Virus record (IMG/VR): IMGVR_UViG_3300023184_000045
Span: 59,498-123,497 of that record
DNA from: a virus
Strand: one strand, 5' to 3'
DNA length: 64,000 nt
The number at the start of each line of letters is the position of its first letter. The stretch's first letter is position 1. The translations under genes and the position numbers were made by a program. The notes below the pieces were generated by a model. The model did not search any database. It had not been told where the DNA came from and was given only the letters and a program-made list of their open reading frames with translations. Shown here in pieces: positions 31,901 through 44,800 of the stretch.

Positions 31901-32275
31901 ATGACTACATACAAAGGATTTAGCACCTACAACAGACTACGTAAATTTACGTTATCTGACTTTGACTTGGTTAAACAAGACATTTTTAATCACTTTTCAA
32001 TAAGAAAAGGTGAAAAACTAATGAATCCCAAATTTGGAACAATCATTTGGGGATTGTTATTTGAACCAATGACAGAAAATATCCGTGAGCTAATAGCCGA
32101 GGACGTTAAGACAATTGTTGATTACGACCCCAGAGTGTCAGCTGATAGCATATCAATAATTGAATTTGAACACGGAATACAAATCAATTTAAATCTTCGA
32201 TACGTGCTAACTAATCAAGTAAGCGAGTTAGCACTGAGATTTGACAGCACGTCAAATGCTTTGACTTACGCTTAG
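31901..32275 (+). CDS. 25: Baseplate wedge protein, T4 gp25-like
   Basis: 124 aa, close to T4 gp25 (132 aa). Characteristic gp25/W-type segments are KQDIFNHFSIRKGEKLMNPK, then FGTIIWGLLFEPMTENIREL and VDYDPRVSADSI, followed by a strand-rich C-terminus (GIQINLNLRYVLTN). The protein joins the baseplate wedge to the sheath start. It lies between spike and gp6 genes, 8 bp after the spike stop, in the usual cluster order. Confidence 0.93.
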   Translation: MTTYKGFSTYNRLRKFTLSDFDLVKQDIFNHFSIRKGEKLMNPKFGTIIWGLLFEPMTENIRELIAEDVKTIVDYDPRVSADSISIIEFEHGIQINLNLRYVLTNQVSELALRFDSTSNALTYA

Positions 32276-32298
32276 TTAAACACCCACTTTAATTACAT

Positions 32299-32306
32299 AA
32301 TAAATA
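32299..32306 (+). promoter_or_regulatory. Weak late-promoter-like AATAAATA
   Basis: One base from the late octamer and 20 bp upstream of the gp6 start, in the only sizeable gap of the gp25-gp6 region. It could be a secondary promoter; AT-rich sequence makes chance matches common. Confidence 0.3.
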
Positions 32307-32326
32307 TATGAACAGAGTCTTATAAC

Positions 32327-35300
32327 ATGGCTATTATATCTCGACAAACCGGTCTGCTTTCGGCAGAAAACTGGAAAAAAATATATCAAACCTTTCGCGA
32401 GGCTGATTTCACTACCTACGATTTTGAAACCCTACGTAAGAGTATGATTGATTATATCAAGATATACTACCCCGAGGACTATAACGATTTTACAGAAAGC
32501 AGCGAATTTGTTGCATTAATTGACCTGATAGCTTTTATGGGTCAAAATTTGGCGTTTAGAACAGACTTAAATGCTAGAGAAAACTTTCTTGACACAGCCG
32601 AGCGCAGAGACAGCGTGTTAAAACTAGCCAGACTAGTTAGCTATAATCCCAAACGCACATTACCAGCTACAGGTTATTTGAAAATTGAAAATGTTAGCAC
32701 TACAGAAAGTGTGTTTGACAGTAACGGATTTGACCTTAGTAATACTATTGTTAATTGGAATGATCCAGCAAATGATAACTGGTTGGAGCAGTTTACTACA
32801 ATATTAAATGCAGCATTAGTTAGTAGTCAAATAGTTGGGAAACCTGCACATAGTCAAACTATAAATGGAATTGTTACAGATGAATACAGTATAAACAATT
32901 TATCTAGTACTGTTCCTATTTATAGATATGAATCAACGGTTGAAGGCACAACAACGTCATTTGAAATTGTTAGTGCAACCAGTACTGGAAAAACTTACAT
33001 TTACGAAGCTGCACCTGATTATCAGAAAGTTTTTAACTTTTTGTATAAAAACGATAACAATGGCAATTCTAGTAACAATACCGGATTCTTCTTTTACTTT
33101 AAGCAAGGCGAATTAGCAAGTTTAGATTTTAATGTTGCAGAAGCAGTGCCAAATAAAGTTGTTAACATTGATGTTAACAACATTAATAATTCAGACGTTT
33201 GGTTGTATAAACTTAACACCGATGCGTCAACTCAATCATTATGGACCCAAGTGCCGTCTACATCGGGCATTAATGTAATTTATAATAATCTAAGTGATAA
33301 AAATCTTTATCAAATTAACACACGCGCATCAGACCAAATTAGTTTAGTGTTTGGCGATGGGTCGTTTACTAATGTACCGCAAGGCGATTTTAGACTGTAT
33401 TACAGAACTAGTAACGGATTAAATTATAAAATAACACCAGACGAAATGCGATCTATTAGTATTACTATCAAGTATACTAGTAGACAAAATAGAATAGAAA
33501 CTATTACTATTCGTGCAAGTTTAAAATACACTGTTGCCAATGCGTCCTCAACTGAAACAACAGACAATATAAGACAAAAAGCACCGCAACAGTATTATAC
33601 TCAGAATCGCATGATTACAGGCGAAGATTATAATATCTTGCCTTATACTTCATTTAGTAAAATTATTAAAGCTAAATCTATTAACCGCACCAGCAGTGGA
33701 TTAAGCAGATATTTAGACATGTTGGATACCACTGGCAAGTACAGTAGTACTAATACGTTTGGCCAAGATGGCGTGCTGTATAGAGATGCGTATATTAATA
33801 CATTTGAATTTGGCTTCCGCAGCGCAAATGATGCACGTAGAATTGTATATAATCAAGTAATTAATCAAGTTGTGGCAGGACAAGGATTGTTACACCATTT
33901 TTACAAGACTACTTCAAATATATATTCAGCTGATATAATTACAGCTGACCAAATGTTGTTTGGCCACAGATATATCATTGAGTCTGTTGGCATAACAAAT
34001 TTTACATTATATGATGCTTTAGAAAATCGTGTTGGTGGTAATTTTGTTGCCGGCGGCGCCGACACAGTTAACGCTAATTCTCAGGGAATTGGCACAGTGA
34101 GAGAAATGCCAGTGGCTTGGCATTTAAGTGTAGTAGGCAGCAATAGTTCCAATGGGTATTTTATATCTAGCAGCACTGGGGCGGCGTTAGGGTTAACGCC
34201 GCCACCAAATACTATTTCACGATATTTAAAAGCTGGTGCAATTATAAAATTTCTAGCACCTGCAGGGAAATATTTTAATGCGTCAAATACTTTATTAACA
34301 GGTGTGCCTAGTCGCCCAGACGATAAAGTTGAAATATATGCATCTGTTGTTGATATAATTGGTAATGGTGCAAATGACGGACTTGGCAATTTTACCAATG
34401 GCGCAGGTCCCGTTACATTGAATACTAAAGTTCCGTCTGGCGCAATAATTAAATATGTCATACCTGCATACAAAAATAATTTTGGTGCTGGGTTTGTTGA
34501 TAATATTGTTAGCAACATTCTTGCCTATCAAAACTTTGGGATACTTTATAAGAGTACTACACAAACTTGGAAGTTGGCAGAATTTCCAGAAATGGCCGCA
34601 GACGAATGGATGATTAAATTTGAATATAACAATAATAGTAACAAATATATTGTAAGTTATAAAGGATTAGATTACATTTTTCATAGCCCGGCCGAGACTA
34701 CGTTTTACTACGATGCAGCACTAAAAATATACGATAGTAAAACTGCTAGTATCATTTATGATCACATAAATGTTCTAGGAGTTAACCGAGGCCCCGATTC
34801 GGCCGCACCATTGGGCGCAAATGCAACATGGAACGTATTGGATAAAGTAACTGATGTTGACGGATATGTTGACAGCAGTAGAATTTATTTAACATTTGCC
34901 GATAGTGATTCTGACAGCGTACCTGACAATCCAGATTTATTCAACTTGGTAGTAGATCCTGATACTAACTCAGAGTTTAAATTGGTATTTTTTGAATCAG
35001 TTGCTACAACTGGATACACAAAGTATTTTAATTTAACACTATTAGCGGCAGATACTGTAATTTCTATTTACGCAACTAAACAAGAGATCGCAACGGTGGC
35101 AACAGGATTTAATTCAAATTTTGAACTAGGGCAATTATTTTACGCCACCAACGATCGTGCATTCTATAAAATAATAAGAGCAGCAGATAGCAGTTTTACT
35201 TTGTCTGACGCTATAACAAAATATCAAGCATACTATGGACGTAGAAATTTGTTCTACCAATACAGACATAATTCTCCAAACACACGTAGAATTGATCCTA

Positions 35301-35872
35301 GTATTAGCAATATCATTGACATGTATGTGTTAACGTCTGAGTATGATACTAGTTACAGACAATGGATACAAGATACATCAAATACTGTAGTTGAGCCTAC
35401 TGCACCAACTAGCACTGAATTAGCAATAGACTTCTCTGGGTTAAATGATATTAAAGCTATTAGCGACACTATCATATTCCAGAATGCATCTTACAAACCA
35501 ATTTTTGGTTCTAAGGCTATTAATAATTTGCAAGCAATATTTAAAGTAGTTAAGAATCCAAATTTAAATATCAGTGATGCCGACATTAAGATATCGGTTA
35601 TCAATGCTATCAATACTTATTTTGATATTAACAATTGGGATTTTGGCGAAACATTTTACTTCAGTGAGCTGTCGGCGTATTTGCACCAAATGTTAAGTCC
35701 AAACATTGCAAGTATTGTTATAGTTCCTAGGGACCCGTCGATAAAATTTGGAAGTTTATATCAAATCAATGCAGAACCCAATGAGATAATTATTAGTTGT
35801 GCTACAGTAGATAATGTTGAAATTATCACAGCAGTAACAGCGATACAATTAAATCAAGGTGTGTCACTTTAG
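32327..35872 (+). CDS. 6: Baseplate wedge protein, T4 gp6-like, enlarged
   Basis: 1181 aa against 660 in T4. The N-terminus is clear gp6: ETLRKSMIDYIKIYYPEDYN, then DFTESSEFVALIDLIAFMGQ, NLAFRTDLNARENFLDTAER and RRDSVLKLARLVSYNPKRTLP. Conserved gp6/J-type blocks follow, such as YRTSNGLNYKITPDEM and ITGEDYNILPYTSFSKIIK with PQQYYTQNRMI before it. The C-terminal part has the gp6 core (LQAIFKVVKNPNLNISDADIK and YFSELSAYLHQMLSPNIAS). Extra length comes from a central insertion region that includes, at about residues 545-590, a small module (FGHRYIIESVGITNFTLYDA) shared with other proteins of this phage. It forms the baseplate wedge iris. Confidence 0.93.
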   Translation: MAIISRQTGLLSAENWKKIYQTFREADFTTYDFETLRKSMIDYIKIYYPEDYNDFTESSEFVALIDLIAFMGQNLAFRTDLNARENFLDTAERRDSVLKLARLVSYNPKRTLPATGYLKIENVSTTESVFDSNGFDLSNTIVNWNDPANDNWLEQFTTILNAALVSSQIVGKPAHSQTINGIVTDEYSINNLSSTVPIYRYESTVEGTTTSFEIVSATSTGKTYIYEAAPDYQKVFNFLYKNDNNGNSSNNTGFFFYFKQGELASLDFNVAEAVPNKVVNIDVNNINNSDVWLYKLNTDASTQSLWTQVPSTSGINVIYNNLSDKNLYQINTRASDQISLVFGDGSFTNVPQGDFRLYYRTSNGLNYKITPDEMRSISITIKYTSRQNRIETITIRASLKYTVANASSTETTDNIRQKAPQQYYTQNRMITGEDYNILPYTSFSKIIKAKSINRTSSGLSRYLDMLDTTGKYSSTNTFGQDGVLYRDAYINTFEFGFRSANDARRIVYNQVINQVVAGQGLLHHFYKTTSNIYSADIITADQMLFGHRYIIESVGITNFTLYDALENRVGGNFVAGGADTVNANSQGIGTVREMPVAWHLSVVGSNSSNGYFISSSTGAALGLTPPPNTISRYLKAGAIIKFLAPAGKYFNASNTLLTGVPSRPDDKVEIYASVVDIIGNGANDGLGNFTNGAGPVTLNTKVPSGAIIKYVIPAYKNNFGAGFVDNIVSNILAYQNFGILYKSTTQTWKLAEFPEMAADEWMIKFEYNNNSNKYIVSYKGLDYIFHSPAETTFYYDAALKIYDSKTASIIYDHINVLGVNRGPDSAAPLGANATWNVLDKVTDVDGYVDSSRIYLTFADSDSDSVPDNPDLFNLVVDPDTNSEFKLVFFESVATTGYTKYFNLTLLAADTVISIYATKQEIATVATGFNSNFELGQLFYATNDRAFYKIIRAADSSFTLSDAITKYQAYYGRRNLFYQYRHNSPNTRRIDPSISNIIDMYVLTSEYDTSYRQWIQDTSNTVVEPTAPTSTELAIDFSGLNDIKAISDTIIFQNASYKPIFGSKAINNLQAIFKVVKNPNLNISDADIKISVINAINTYFDINNWDFGETFYFSELSAYLHQMLSPNIASIVIVPRDPSIKFGSLYQINAEPNEIIISCATVDNVEIITAVTAIQLNQGVSL

Positions 35873-35891
35873 AATAACCTATAGGTAAACA

Positions 35892-38800
35892 ATGGCTACT
35901 AGAAAGACGTTAAATTTTCTCCCAGACATATTTAAAACAGATATTAATAAAAAATTTCTGGGCGCTACAATAGACCAATTGGTTAGCGAAGCAGAAATTT
36001 CTAAACTAAATGGACTAGTTGGGCGTAAATTTTCATCATTAACAAATCCCAGTGACAATTTTATATTGGAACCAACGGATACAAGACAAAATTATCAATT
36101 TGAGCCTGCGGTAATAGTCAACAATGAAAGTAATGGTATTGAACTGTATGGTGACTACCAAGCCCTAATAGAAAAAATTAGCTACTACGGCGGCATAACA
36201 GACAACCATAATAGATTATTTGAATCTGAATATTACAGTTATAATCCTAGAATTGATCTTGATAAGTTTGTTAACTATACTCGTTATTTTTGGTTACCAA
36301 ATGGGCCAGACACTGTAACAGTATCGTCTGGCGTTGACGGTGCACCAAAAGCATTTAATTTTACCCGCAATGATCAAGGTAATTCTGTCGTTGTTAATGT
36401 CAACGACGGTAATAGTGTTCCTAATCCAACTATTACCTTGGTAAGGGGCACTACATATCAATTTGTCGTAGACCAAGTTGGTCATCCACTGTGGATCCAA
36501 ACTGAAATTGGTACCGATGGCAAAAAAGACTTTGACTCTGCTGTATCTACTAGAGACATTTATGGTATTGACAACAACGGTACAGATAATGGAATAATTA
36601 CACTAGAAGTGCCAGAGCGCGATTCGCAAGATTATTACTTTAAAATGCCAATATTGGATTTTGTTGATTACTCTGTTAGTATTCCATTCTCGGAAATAGA
36701 TGGCCAATATTGGAACCAACCCGGTGATTCAGTAGGAGATATCGACGGCGACCCAACTTACCCAGATCGCCGCTATGTTATTTTTACATCAACTAGTACA
36801 AATAACAATGACTGGATAAACTTCAATGGTGCAACAGTTCCAGTTGAAAAAAGACACGGCCTATGGCAAATCACTATAGATGCCACTTCTAAAATTAAAT
36901 TAGAGTTTATTAGAAATATTCCAATTGGTTACAGAGTCAGAATAAATCATGGTGATGCATATACAGGTTACGAATTTTTTAAAAATTCTTCCGGGAACTT
37001 AGTACAATCGCCCCCTATTACTGCACCTCTGTCTACACTATATTATCAAGATCAAGACAATGAACTTATCTACGGAAAAATTGTAATTGTGGACAGACCT
37101 GGTGAAACAATTGATGTTACAACTGATATCATTGGCCAAAAAAACTATACTAGTTTCAATGGTGTTGTTTTTACCAATGGATTAAAAATTAAATTTGATG
37201 ACACTATATTTCCTGTGTCCTACCGGGGAGTAGAATATATTGTTGAGGGCGTTGGCATTTCTATTTCGTTAATTAAATTTTCTGACTTAGATCCAGTTGA
37301 AAGTATAATTGATACAGCAAGCATTCCGTTTGATACAGACTTTTTTGATAGTATTGAATTTGAAAAAAGCATATTAACATATGTTACTAATCATGATTAC
37401 ATAGTAATGAATCGTCAGTCAATTGATTTGAATGCCTGGGTGCGTACAAATAGATGGTATCATGAAGATGTAATTCGCCTTACAGCCGAGTATAATAAAA
37501 CTACATTAGTTGTTGACCCAGCAAGCAGAGCAAAAAGACCTATCATCGAATTTGAACCAAATTTGCAATTATTCAATTCTGGTAAATTTTTTACTGGAGT
37601 AATTGATCGTATAGATACCAATCTAATTGGCAATCTAATTACGGATGCATTTTTAACTATCAACGACAAATTAGTTAGTGATTTTGCCGGCAGCGGCAGT
37701 CTGAAATACAAAGAAGGACAACTAACAATATTTCCCAATGATATAAATTCAGAAGTTAGAAGAAGAATATATCGAGTAAGTTTTAAAAACCAATCGGCAG
37801 CTACTTCATTTGCAGGCACTTTAACGGGAACAATAAGTACTGTCGGCGGATCAAGACGAGCAAGTGGTATTGGGACATCATTTTTAGCAGCCGGCATACA
37901 AGTCGGCACACTACTGTATAATTCAAGTAATAATAATTATATTGGTAAGGTATTAATGGTATTAAGCAATACCGATTTGCTATTAGACAATAATGTTGCC
38001 CAAACTTACACTGAAGTTACTGTAAAATACAATTATCCTAGGATTGCATTAGAACCTCAAATAGTAGTGGCTCCTGACCATGTAGTGGTAGCCAGAACCG
38101 GCAGCAATAAAAATAGAAGCTATTGGTTTGACGGTAGTAATTGGATTAAAGCACAATTAAAAACTTCTTTCAATCAACCTATATTATTTGATTTAGTTGA
38201 CAAAAATGACATAAGTCTGTCAAATCAAGTTATGTATCCAACGAGTACATTTGCAGGCACCGAGATATTTTCTTACGTAGTTGGGTCTAGTACAACCGAT
38301 TCTGTGTTGGGATTTAGTTTAAAATATTCGGGCATAGGTAACTCTGTGTCTGACATTAATTTTAAAAATAATTTTGACTCGGACACCTTTACCTATAAGC
38401 CGTATGATTATGTAACAAAGAACATATCTGATGTTGGGTATCTGCGTAAAAATGTTAGTAACACCGAATATAAATTACTAAATTCATGGAATACAGTTGC
38501 CGAAGAAAGTAAGCAATATCAACATATGTCAGACAAAGCAGACGGCACAACTAATTATTTTGAAATTGATATCCTGCCGGACACTGTGTTAGATCAGCCA
38601 AATGTAAAAGTATTTGTCAATAACAAAATGATAGCGACAGCTGATTTTGAACTAGTGACGATCGGTATCAGGCATGCGGTGCATATAAAAACAACTTTAA
38701 TATTAAACGATAAAATTGATATACTTGTTTTTAATCGTAGTAATACTAGTGAATTAGGATACTATCAGATTCCTGGCAATTTAGAATTTAATGCACAAAA

Positions 38801-41800
38801 TATACTGTTAACTACATTAACTCTAGGTCAGATAAAAGGGCACTGGGACGAAATAGGAAAAAATACCAATGGCCTAATAGGAGATCCATTGGCAACCAAT
38901 AATCTCAGAGATTTAAATACACAATTACAGAGCGGATCAATATTACAGCATTCGTCACCTTTACTATATCCTTCGTTATTTTTACTCGATTCACAAGTTA
39001 ATTTTATCAATGGTGTAGAACTTGCACGTAAAGATTATTCAAGATTTAAAAATAAATTTTTAGAACTATGTACAACAACAGTTGGACTTAGTCCGGCTGA
39101 CCCAGCCGCTGGCGTAGATAAAATTTTAAAAATTATCAATGGAGTTAAAAATCAAACTTTTGCATGGCATTATTCAGACATGATCCCATGGGGAGGTAAT
39201 TTTGTTACCGACACATATAAAATAATCAATGCACAAAAAACAATTTACACACTGAATAATATATACAATGCAATTGGTGATAATATATATCCTGACAATG
39301 GGGTATCAAACAAAGCCGTGTTGGTATACTTAAATTCTACACAATTAACTATTGGGGTTGATTACACTATCACTGCCGGAAATCCCTACATAACATTAGA
39401 TTCCACTGTAACTCTAGTAGAAGGGGATATATTAACAATAAAAGGATACAAAAACACAGACGGTAGTTACGTGCCAGAGACTCCTACCAAATTGGGTATG
39501 TATCCAAAATTCATTCCTGAAAAAATACTTGATAATTCATACAGAACCCCGATATATGTAATACAAGGGCACGACGGAAGTTTAACTCCGACATTTGGCG
39601 ACCTGCGTGACGACTATCTATTAGAGTTAGAAAAACGAATTTTTAATAATTTAAAAGTTGAGTACAACGCAGAATTGTTTGATATGATTGCTGCAACACC
39701 TGGCAAATTTAGAGCCAGCGATTATTCTAGACTTGAATTTAATCAAGTATTAAATTCTGAGTTTTTAAAATGGATTGGCACAAATCAATTGGATGCTGGC
39801 GCCAACAATTATTTCTTGTCCAATGATGAGTTTAGCTGGAATTATAATCAAACAGTTGATTCGTTTGATGGCGGGGAATTGCCAGGCTATTGGAGAGGAA
39901 TCTATAGATATTTTTACGACACAGAACGACCCAATACACATCCATGGGAAATGTTAGGTATTACAGTAAAACCTTTCTGGTGGGAAAGCTATTACGGTGT
40001 AGCACCGTATGCATCTACTAATAGTGCAATGTGGACTGATATTTCGTTAGGCTATATCAAAGGCGATTTAAAGACTAATATCAATTATGTAAGACCCGGG
40101 CTGCTAGCTCATCTACCAATTGACACCAATGGCGATTTAGTATCACCTCTGCAGGCCAAGTTAGTTGGCAGCTTCAATGGTTCAGCATTTAGCCAAAGCT
40201 ATGCAATTGGCGACCAAGGACCAGTTGAATCGGCCTGGCGCAAAACCAGTGACTATGTATTTTCATTGAATAGAGCACTAGCAGTTCTTAAGCCAGCAAA
40301 ATACTTTGGCTTAATGATTAATACTGCAAAAACTACAAGAGATGACTTAACAAATCAATTTGTACTGACAGAAAATAAAAAAAGAGTCACTGTAGATTCT
40401 ATTTTAATAAATGGTGAAACTGTATCGGGTTCTATAATAAGAGCTAGTAGTTATATAAATTGGATACACGGATATCTTACTAACTTAGGTGTTAATGCAG
40501 CAACAAAAATTAGAACAACAATTGATCACCTGGGTGTAAAATTGGGATACAAAATGGCTGGGTACACTGATAAAAAATATATCACAGCCTTGGTTGAACA
40601 ATATAGTCCTAACAGTACAAATCAATCAGCAATTGTGCCAGATGAAAATTATATTGTTTATTTAAATAAAAGTGCCCCAATACGCAAAGCAGTTTATAGT
40701 GCAGTTATTATTAGAAAAACAACCACAGGATATTCTGTCAATGGCTATAATTTAAATTATCCTTATTTTACAGTAATACCAAGTCAAGCCAATGGGAATT
40801 TTTATACCATTGAATCGTTAACTACCAGGGCTGTTATATACCGCGATTACCAAGACATAAAATTAAATATTCCTTATGGTTATGAATTTGCATCATCACA
40901 AGAATTAGTTGACTTCCTAGTAGGGTACGGCCGTTACTTAACAGCGCAGGGATTCATCTTTGACACTTATGAAACAAATCTTAAAGAAGTAAAAAATTGG
41001 ATACTTAGTGCAAAAGAATTTTTAGCATGGACGTTACAAGGGTGGAATGAAGGTAGCGTATTAATATTAAGTCCTGTATCTTATCAAATTGAATTTTTTG
41101 CCAACGATGGTGTAATTGATGAAATTACAAATATTCAATCTGCTAGTCATATACTAGGCCCTAATTTTAATGTTATACGTATTGATGAACTATCAATTTT
41201 AAAAGAGCCTACGTTAACTACTGTTACCGCAATAACAGGGCAAACTATTGCATTCATTGAATTAAATCTAGTTCAATTTGAACATGCACTAATATTTGAT
41301 AACACAACCATATTTGATGATGTAATCTATAGACCAGAGCTGGGTAGTCGACAATACAGAATTAAATTAATTGGATCGAAGACTACCAATTGGGACGGGT
41401 CACTAAACCCGTCTGGATTTATTTACAATACAGGTAGTATTGATGAGTGGGCTCCGGGATACGATTATAAGAAAGCAGACATTGTTTCTTATAAGAATCA
41501 AAATTTTACAGCAATTGCAGATGTGTCTGCTAGTGACAAATTTGAATTTGATAAATGGAGTCTGACAGATAGAAAAATTACTTCTGGACTAGTACCAAAC
41601 TTTGCTCAAAACTCAAGTAAATTTGACAACATATACGACATCGACAATCCAAATATAGATGAAAATTTTGCCAGTTATGGAAGAGGGCTAATTGGATTCA
41701 GAAATAGATCTTATTTAGAAGATCTGGGAATGGACCAAACATCGCAGAGCAAGTTCTATCAAGGTTTTATTAAAGAAAAGGGAACATTAAAGTCAATTGA

Positions 41801-44800
41801 AGCTTTATTCTATGGTAGCTTTGACAATATAACAAATAACGTAACCGTGGCTGAGGATTGGGGATTACGTGTTGGCGAATACGGCGCCATAAAAACAAAT
41901 TTAGGCATTGATTTAATTTTAAACGAAACAACGTTTAAAGATAATCCACTAACACTAACCGTTATTAAAGATGACGAAGTGCCCGAAGACGGTGTGCCTG
42001 CATTTAGAGCCAGGGATCTAATTAGTCGCCCTCATGATTTTAAATCGCCAATATTCTTAAATCTTCCAATTGCAGAATCCTTAGAAACAGATTTAAAAAC
42101 AGCAGGGTATGTTAATATCAATGATGTTGATGAATTAATTTTTGACCTCAACGATTATGCAAATTTAACTACAACTGCACTGTCAAATTTGGCAACAGGG
42201 TATAAAATATGGGTAGCAAAAGATTTCAATCGCGACTGGCAAGTTTATAAAACTATACAAACTATCAACGAAGTTAATGCAATAGAGTATAGCTTAGATA
42301 ATAAAATTAAGATTACAACTAAGTTTGACCACGGATTGCAAATTGGCAACGTTTTTGCTATTAGGGATATTGACTCTGCATTTGATGGATTCTATCAAGT
42401 ATTGAATGTTGAAACATCAAACACTTTAATTTCAATAATTGATCCTGCACTAATACCTTTGATAATAACAACTCCTATATACGGAGCAGGTGCATTATTT
42501 GAATTGCAACAGTCTAGATTTAAAACAGCCGAAGATCGCGACACATCAATTACAAAAAATCTATGGGACGCCGGCGACTTGACCTGGATTGACCAAAATG
42601 ATTTAAATGGCTGGTCTGTAAACCAATTTGTTGGACTAAGCACAGGCATCTACAGTGGACCAACAAGTTTTTGGGGCATTAACAATGGCACTGTAACTAT
42701 ACGATCGTCTGGGCTGCCTTACCATGCTTATGGAACTGCTATAACTACAGCTACTGCTACAACAAAACACTATATCAGATCGTGGCCTTTACGTGCTGGT
42801 GCAAATGTAGCAGCGTCAACACCTACTGCCATTGGTAATGGCATAATAGGATTCTGTTTAAATGGTGTTCCAATCTACAGCCCAACCGCCGAAGCAATTA
42901 CTTCTTTTGACTTATATCTGACTATTGCAGGATTTAATTATAATCTTGCATACTCTAATTTTGGATCATATGAAATAGACACTGCCGGCGGGACTAGCCT
43001 GGCTGATGGAACTTATCTTTACAGAAGTTTTAGTTTCAGATCAGCGTGGGAAAATGGGCAAGGCGGAGTATCACCAAGAGAGTCTGGGTACAATGTACCT
43101 GACGTACTGTCGATACCGTACTACAATGGTGATTTGTTACACTCCGATGGGCACAGTAAAATTATTGGATTTGCGTCTGATGGTTACCCAATATACGGAC
43201 CGTATGGATACGCCGTTCCGCTTAATGTTTCCAGTGCACCGATAAGAATGATAAGCAGTTACAGACTTAAAGACTTATCGTATAGAGAACCCACTGAAGC
43301 ATGTGATTTAACCACATATCCAATGGGAATTTTTATACAAGATTACGCTTATTCAGAAGGATACGGAACATTAGATGCGCATAACGGAAGATATTGTATC
43401 ACGCCAGACTACCCCAATGGTACCTATGCATACTTTGCAACCATTGATGATATTGGGCCTGCATATCCGTACTTTGTAGGACCAACATACTATGGTGATG
43501 TTCCGACTGTTAGTAACTCCCTAATAGGCGGCCCTGGAATTGCTCCTTACGGCTTCCAAACAATTTCCAATCCAGTCTGGACTGAAATTAAAAAACAAAT
43601 GCCTACAGTAGATATTAACAGTGTTAAAGGTTTGCACATATTTAACAATATAAGCAAAACTATAATTGCACGCCTTGATTTCATTGACCCTGTTAAAGGA
43701 AAAATATTAGGCACAGCGGAAGCAGACATTGATTTTATAACCTCGGTTGACCCTGCATTTTATAACAATGGTACAGATGAGGCCTTGACAATTAATATTG
43801 ACTACAATTGGGGTAAACAACAAGTTGGTAAAATTTGGTGGGACTTAGATGCGGTTAGATACTACGACTACGAGCAGGGCTCTGTAGATTATAGAAAAAC
43901 TAATTGGGGCAAGTTCTTTACTGGAAGCAATATATTTGTATATGAGTGGGTAGAAAGTGATGTATTGCCTTCAGGGTATGTTGCAGCTGGGTTAGACGGA
44001 ATTCCTAAATTAGCAGACGATAGCGCCTATGGTACATTGTATTATGTTGACAGTGTAACGTTAACAGTCCGTACCAAGTACTATTATTGGGTTAGAGCTA
44101 AAAATTCAGTTGGATTAAACAACAAATTGCATAGCGTATTATCATTGGAGCAATTAATAGCTAATCCAATTATGCAAAATATACCATATGCTGCACTACT
44201 CAATGATAAAACAATAGCAGTTTATAATGTTGGAAAATACTTGTCAGGCAATGACATTGCATTGCATATTGATTATTCAACGTCGCATAATGAAAATATA
44301 GTGCATAGTGAATACGAGTTATTCCAACAAGGTAATAAAAGTGCAGTAATGCATCCCAGAATAGAGACTAAATTAATTGATAGTTTAGTTGGCACAGACG
44401 CCGATGGCCAACTAGTGCCAGATCCAAATTTACTGCCAGCAGATAGATTAGGATTGTCTAATAAACCAAGACAAACTTTAATTGTTAACAGATTAAAAGC
44501 AATTGAAAATATAATTAAATTTGTTAATTTAATATTAGTGCAACATCCTGTTGCGTCGCGTATTTTCAATAAACAAAATATATATTCTGACAACTTTTAT
44601 GCTCAATCACCATATCCCAACGAATACGACTATACAGTTGACTCAATTGTTGAAATGGATTATATAGCCGAAATTTCGTCACTTGATTTTGAATTTGGAA
44701 AACAATACGTTATAAGTCAAGTTGGTAATACCACGCAAGAAGACTGGAACATAGCAGCAGGAACCACTGGGGCAACATATGCCGACGGTGATATATTTAC

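Noticed and set aside
34081-34518. 145-codon antisense open frame opposite gp6
   Set aside because: Shadow of a strong coding frame in an AT-rich gene; no start signal.
37460-37909. 149-codon antisense open frame opposite the giant protein
   Set aside because: Shadow frame; no ribosome-binding site and no recognisable domain.
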